From the NCBI RefSeq assembly GCF_016734765.1, contig NZ_JAERQE010000017.1, forward strand, positions 41,959 to 105,958: a DNA stretch of 64,000 bases, in the 5' to 3' direction. Source of the stretch: Microvirga soli. Lineage in GTDB: Bacteria; Pseudomonadota; Alphaproteobacteria; Rhizobiales; Beijerinckiaceae. Below are positions 61,090-64,000 of this stretch, in pieces. Under the pieces are notes generated by a model that was given only the letters and a program-made list of their open reading frames with translations, was not told the origin of the DNA and did no database searches. Within the stretch, counting starts at the first letter, position 1. Every line of letters begins with the position of its first letter. The translations under genes were made by a program, and so were the position numbers.

Positions 61090-62889
61090 ATGGCCGATTT
61101 GCCCTCCGACCCATCCCGCTCCAAGGCCGCACTCAGCGCTCTGAGACCGCTCATTCCCTACGGCCTCGCTTACAAGGGCAGGATCGCCGCGGCGCTGGCC
61201 GCTCTAGTCATGGCGTCCGGCGCCACGCTCATCGTTCCCATCGCGGTGCGCCGGGTGATCGATCTCGGCTTCTCGGACCAGGGCCGCGACTACATCAACG
61301 CCTATTTCGTCCTCCTGATTGGGGTCGTGGGCGTTCTGGCCTTGGCCAGCGCGCTTCGCTATTACTGCGTCATTACGCTCGGCGAGCGGGTGGTGGCGGA
61401 TCTGCGCGCCGCCGTGTTCCGGCACCTGACGTCCCTCGATCCGGCCTTCTTCGACCAGACCAAGAGCGGCGAGATTGTCTCGCGGCTTACCGCCGACACC
61501 ACCCAGGTCAAGGCGGCCTTCGGGGTGAGCATCTCGATCGCGCTGCGCAACCTGTTCCTGTTCCTGGGCGCGACGGTGCTCATGATCATCACGAGCCCGA
61601 AGCTCTCGGCCCTCGTGCTGCTCGCCATCCCGGTCATCGTTCTGCCGCTGGTGTTCTCGGGCCGTGCCGTGCGGCGCCGGTCGCGGGCGGCGCAGGATCG
61701 CCTGGCCGACGCCTCGGCCTATGCGGCGGAGGCCGTGGGGGCCGTGCGAACCATGCAGGCCTTCGGCATGGAACGCGCCACCGCAGCCCGCTTCGCCGCC
61801 GCCGCCGAGGAGGCCTTCGGCGCAGCCCGGCTCTCCACCACCATGCGGGCGTTTCTGACGGGCGCCGGCCTCTTCCTGGTCTCGGCCAGCGTCGTGGCGG
61901 TGCTCTGGTACGGCGCGCAGGACGTGCTCGCCGGCACCATGACGGGCGGGCGGCTGTCGCAGTTCGTGCTCTACGCGGTCTTTGCCGCAAGCTCCCTCGG
62001 CCAGCTCTCGGAGGTCTATGGCGAGCTCGCCCAGGCTGCCGGCGCGGCGGAGCGTCTGGGCGAGATCCTCGCCGCCAAACCCGCCATTGAGGCGCCGCGC
62101 AACCCGAAGCCCCTGCCGAACCCGCCGCTGGGTACGGTGTCGTTCAAGGACGTGCATTTCGCTTATCCGACCCGCTCCGAGCAGCAGGCTCTCCACAGCC
62201 TGAGCCTGACCGTGAGTTCCGGCGAAAGGGTCGCCATCGTTGGGCCTTCGGGCGCCGGCAAGAGCACGATCCTGCAGCTTTTGCTGCGCTTCTACGACCC
62301 CCAGGGCGGCTCGATCTGGGTCGACGGCGTTCCCATCCACGAGGCCGATCCCGTCAGCTTACGTGCCCGCATGGCCCTCGTGCCGCAGGAGCCGACGATC
62401 TTCGCCACGAGCGTCCTCGACAACATCCGCTACGGCAGGCCAGAGGCCACGGAGGACGACGTGCGCCGCGCCGCCGAGCTCGCCTCCGCCGACGGCTTCA
62501 TCCGGGCCCTGCCGCAGGGCTACCAGACCATGATCGGCGAGCGCGGCGTGACGCTCTCCGGCGGCCAGCGCCAGCGCCTCGCCATCGCCCGGGCCATCTT
62601 GAAGGATGCGCCGATCCTGCTCCTCGATGAGGCAACCTCGGCGCTGGATGCGGAGAGCGAGCGCAAGGTTCAAGGGGCTCTCGACCGCCTGATGGAAGGC
62701 CGCACCACCCTGGTGATCGCCCACCGCCTCGCCACTGTGCGCTCCGCCGACCGGATCCTCGTCATGGACCAGGGCCGGATCGTCGAGGAGGGGACCCACG
62801 AGGCGCTGCTTGCCCAGAGCGGCCTTTACGCGCGGCTCGCGCGGCTGCAGTTCACTGGGGATCAGGAGCACAGCGAGGCCGCGGAGTAG
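61090..62889 (+). CDS. ABC transporter, MsbA-related half-transporter
   Basis: A 599-residue exporter half-molecule that dimerises, with six membrane helices (about 30-320) and one ATPase domain (about 355-590). Walker A GPSGAGKST, Q-loop, signature LSGGQRQR and Walker B ILLLDEATSALD are all present. Sequence is closest to the MsbA-like lipid/drug exporters of Alphaproteobacteria, so a lipid or drug cargo is possible. The ATG at 61090 follows GAAGG at six bases; ATG at 61045 or GTG at 60925 would give longer N-termini. It stands alone, with a 359 bp gap to the chemoreceptor gene. Confidence 0.9.
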   Translation: MADLPSDPSRSKAALSALRPLIPYGLAYKGRIAAALAALVMASGATLIVPIAVRRVIDLGFSDQGRDYINAYFVLLIGVVGVLALASALRYYCVITLGERVVADLRAAVFRHLTSLDPAFFDQTKSGEIVSRLTADTTQVKAAFGVSISIALRNLFLFLGATVLMIITSPKLSALVLLAIPVIVLPLVFSGRAVRRRSRAAQDRLADASAYAAEAVGAVRTMQAFGMERATAARFAAAAEEAFGAARLSTTMRAFLTGAGLFLVSASVVAVLWYGAQDVLAGTMTGGRLSQFVLYAVFAASSLGQLSEVYGELAQAAGAAERLGEILAAKPAIEAPRNPKPLPNPPLGTVSFKDVHFAYPTRSEQQALHSLSLTVSSGERVAIVGPSGAGKSTILQLLLRFYDPQGGSIWVDGVPIHEADPVSLRARMALVPQEPTIFATSVLDNIRYGRPEATEDDVRRAAELASADGFIRALPQGYQTMIGERGVTLSGGQRQRLAIARAILKDAPILLLDEATSALDAESERKVQGALDRLMEGRTTLVIAHRLATVRSADRILVMDQGRIVEEGTHEALLAQSGLYARLARLQFTGDQEHSEAAE

Positions 62890-63248
62890 CGCCAGCCCTG
62901 AAAAGAATGCCTGCTGGGGTGGCTGACATCCGGTGTGTCATGGATCAGGTCCGGGGCACCGCGCAGGTTCTGGAGCGGTAGTCATCTCAAGCTGGAGAGG
63001 GATCTACCTAAAAGAACCTCTACGTCAGGTCCGGGCGATCAGCGCCGATTTCAAACAAGTATTAGCATAAAAAGTTTAGACGTGAACCTTGATATACGTA
63101 GTAATACCTAAAGAATTTATTCAGTAGCGTTTATTAGTTTCAGTTAATCTATCATTTACTTATATATCTAATGGTCTTTTCACCTGAATATTGCGTGCCA
63201 GGGGGGTACGCGCCCTCCGCGGTGATGCGGGCAGGTCACTGAAAGACG
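62890..63248. other. Spacer before the chemoreceptor gene, with an AT-rich patch
   Basis: No gene is supported. Two TCAGGTCCGGG direct repeats lie near 62946 and 63025. From about 63050 to 63180 the sequence is far richer in A and T than the rest of the window (CATTTACTTATATATCTAAT at 63149), as at many strong or regulated promoters. No sigma-54 site is evident. Confidence 0.45.
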
Positions 63249-64000
63249 ATGCGTTTCCTCAATAATTTGAAGCTTCTCACAAAGCTGGCCATCCCGGTCA
63301 CCATCTTCGTAGCGATCACAGTCGGTCTCATCTTCCTTGCCGATGTCGGTCTGAACCACATGGCAGAGGACACGCAGGAATTGGTTGAGCAGGAAGTCGC
63401 GCGCCAAGTGCTGACGCTCCAGATCAACGCTGAGGTGAATGAAGCCTCGATCCAGGAGAAAAACATCATCCTGTACGAGCCTGGCGACTTGATGAATTCA
63501 GCCGCAAAGCAGTTCGATAAGTACAAGGACTCGGCACTCCAGCATGCGGATGAGCTTCTGGCTCTCGCTGATACAGCTGAGCGGAAAGCCAACTACTCCG
63601 AGGTGAAGACGCAGGTTACGAATTACTTCGGCTTCATGGAAAAGAGCATCGAGCGGGCGCGTGTGAACGATGACTCGGGCGCTCTCAAGATATCCAGTGG
63701 CGAAGGCCGGGACGTTCGTATCAAGATCCGAGGGCTTCTCGCCGAGCGCATCGAAGGAGCCAAGAAGTCTCTGGCTCAGGCTGCCGACGACGCGGATGCA
63801 CTGGCCTCCAGCACCTCCTGGATGCTGATGTCCTCCGCAGCTCTCGGCATCATTGCGGCTCTCGGCCTCATCGGCGCGATCATGATCTACGGCGTGACGC
63901 GTCCGCTTGGTTCGATGACGTCAGCGATGGGCCGGTTGGCTGCGGGCGATCTGGACGTGAGTGTCACGGGCACGGAGCGCCGCGACGAGGTGGGGCTGCT
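63249..64000 (+). CDS. Methyl-accepting chemotaxis protein, N-terminal part
   Basis: The gene is cut by the right edge: 250 codons are visible. The product has a cytoplasmic start MRFLNNLKLLTKLAIP, membrane segment about 12-32, a periplasmic four-helix-bundle ligand domain (about 35-190, with NEASIQEKNIILYE), a second membrane segment about 195-217, and the beginning of a HAMP domain (VTRPLGSMTSAMGRLAAGDL). It would signal to CheA/CheW. The methylation and signalling domains are off the window, so function is assigned from layout. The start ATG at 63249 is preceded by AAAGACG. Confidence 0.85.
   Translation, partial: MRFLNNLKLLTKLAIPVTIFVAITVGLIFLADVGLNHMAEDTQELVEQEVARQVLTLQINAEVNEASIQEKNIILYEPGDLMNSAAKQFDKYKDSALQHADELLALADTAERKANYSEVKTQVTNYFGFMEKSIERARVNDDSGALKISSGEGRDVRIKIRGLLAERIEGAKKSLAQAADDADALASSTSWMLMSSAALGIIAALGLIGAIMIYGVTRPLGSMTSAMGRLAAGDLDVSVTGTERRDEVGL

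Overview
The window is a 64 kb stretch of GC-rich chromosome from an alphaproteobacterium of the order Hyphomicrobiales (Rhizobiales). Its gene content and its short palindromic intergenic repeats fit Methylobacteriaceae best, and a Microvirga-like genome is my guess. The order is well supported by CpdR, GapR (DUF2312), TrcR (DUF1013), RcdA (DUF1465), DUF1192, DUF1244, an HWE/HisKA_2 histidine kinase, a ROSE-type RNA thermometer on an hsp20 gene, and an aa3-type oxidase subunit IV gene beside a three-gene transhydrogenase operon. The genus is inference. I see no prophage, insertion sequence, plasmid functions, CRISPR array or toxin-antitoxin module, so this looks like core chromosome.

Layout: 1-8 kb holds the start of an aromatic/aspartate aminotransferase, ung, a periplasmic 5'-nucleotidase, a membrane sensor kinase, hemH, and a qmcA-nfeD pair. 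8-14 kb is envelope sugar metabolism and cell wall: kdsD, galU, galE, a lytic transglycosylase and a DUF459 protein. 13.8-20 kb is gltD-gltB (glutamate synthase). 20-34 kb holds ltaE, heat-regulated hsp20, a lysophospholipase, hisN, an MFS carrier, two N-formylglutamate amidohydrolases, cpdR, tRNA-Val, rpmJ, pyk, a DMT exporter, DUF1244 and gapR.

34-46 kb holds a thioesterase, a DUF1989 protein, a DUF882 endopeptidase next to an L,D-transpeptidase (cell wall), an M3 oligopeptidase, a hydrolase-cyclase fusion, a UbiB-type kinase and a glycosyltransferase. 45.7-49 kb is respiratory: COX IV and pntAA-pntAB-pntB. 49-55 kb carries a GNAT, a nucleotidyltransferase-like protein, a TPR lipoprotein, rpsU, purEK, two divergent YdcH proteins and a TauE-type exporter. 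55-64 kb carries prpE, trcR, a quinone oxidoreductase, DUF1192, rcdA, rpmE, an MsbA-like ABC exporter and the start of a chemoreceptor.

Functional themes: (i) nitrogen and amino-acid metabolism; (ii) envelope and peptidoglycan construction; (iii) cell-cycle control, with four regulators or proteolysis adaptors of the CtrA network in 34 kb; (iv) proton-motive-force and NADPH balance. The main non-coding points are an RpoH promoter plus ROSE thermometer on hsp20, a three-hairpin candidate sRNA between DUF1192 and rcdA below a consensus CtrA box, a structured RNA between purK and rpsU, a start codon buried in a terminator hairpin, and several families of palindromic repeats. I did not find a clearly new multi-gene system; the candidate RNAs are the most promising undescribed items.
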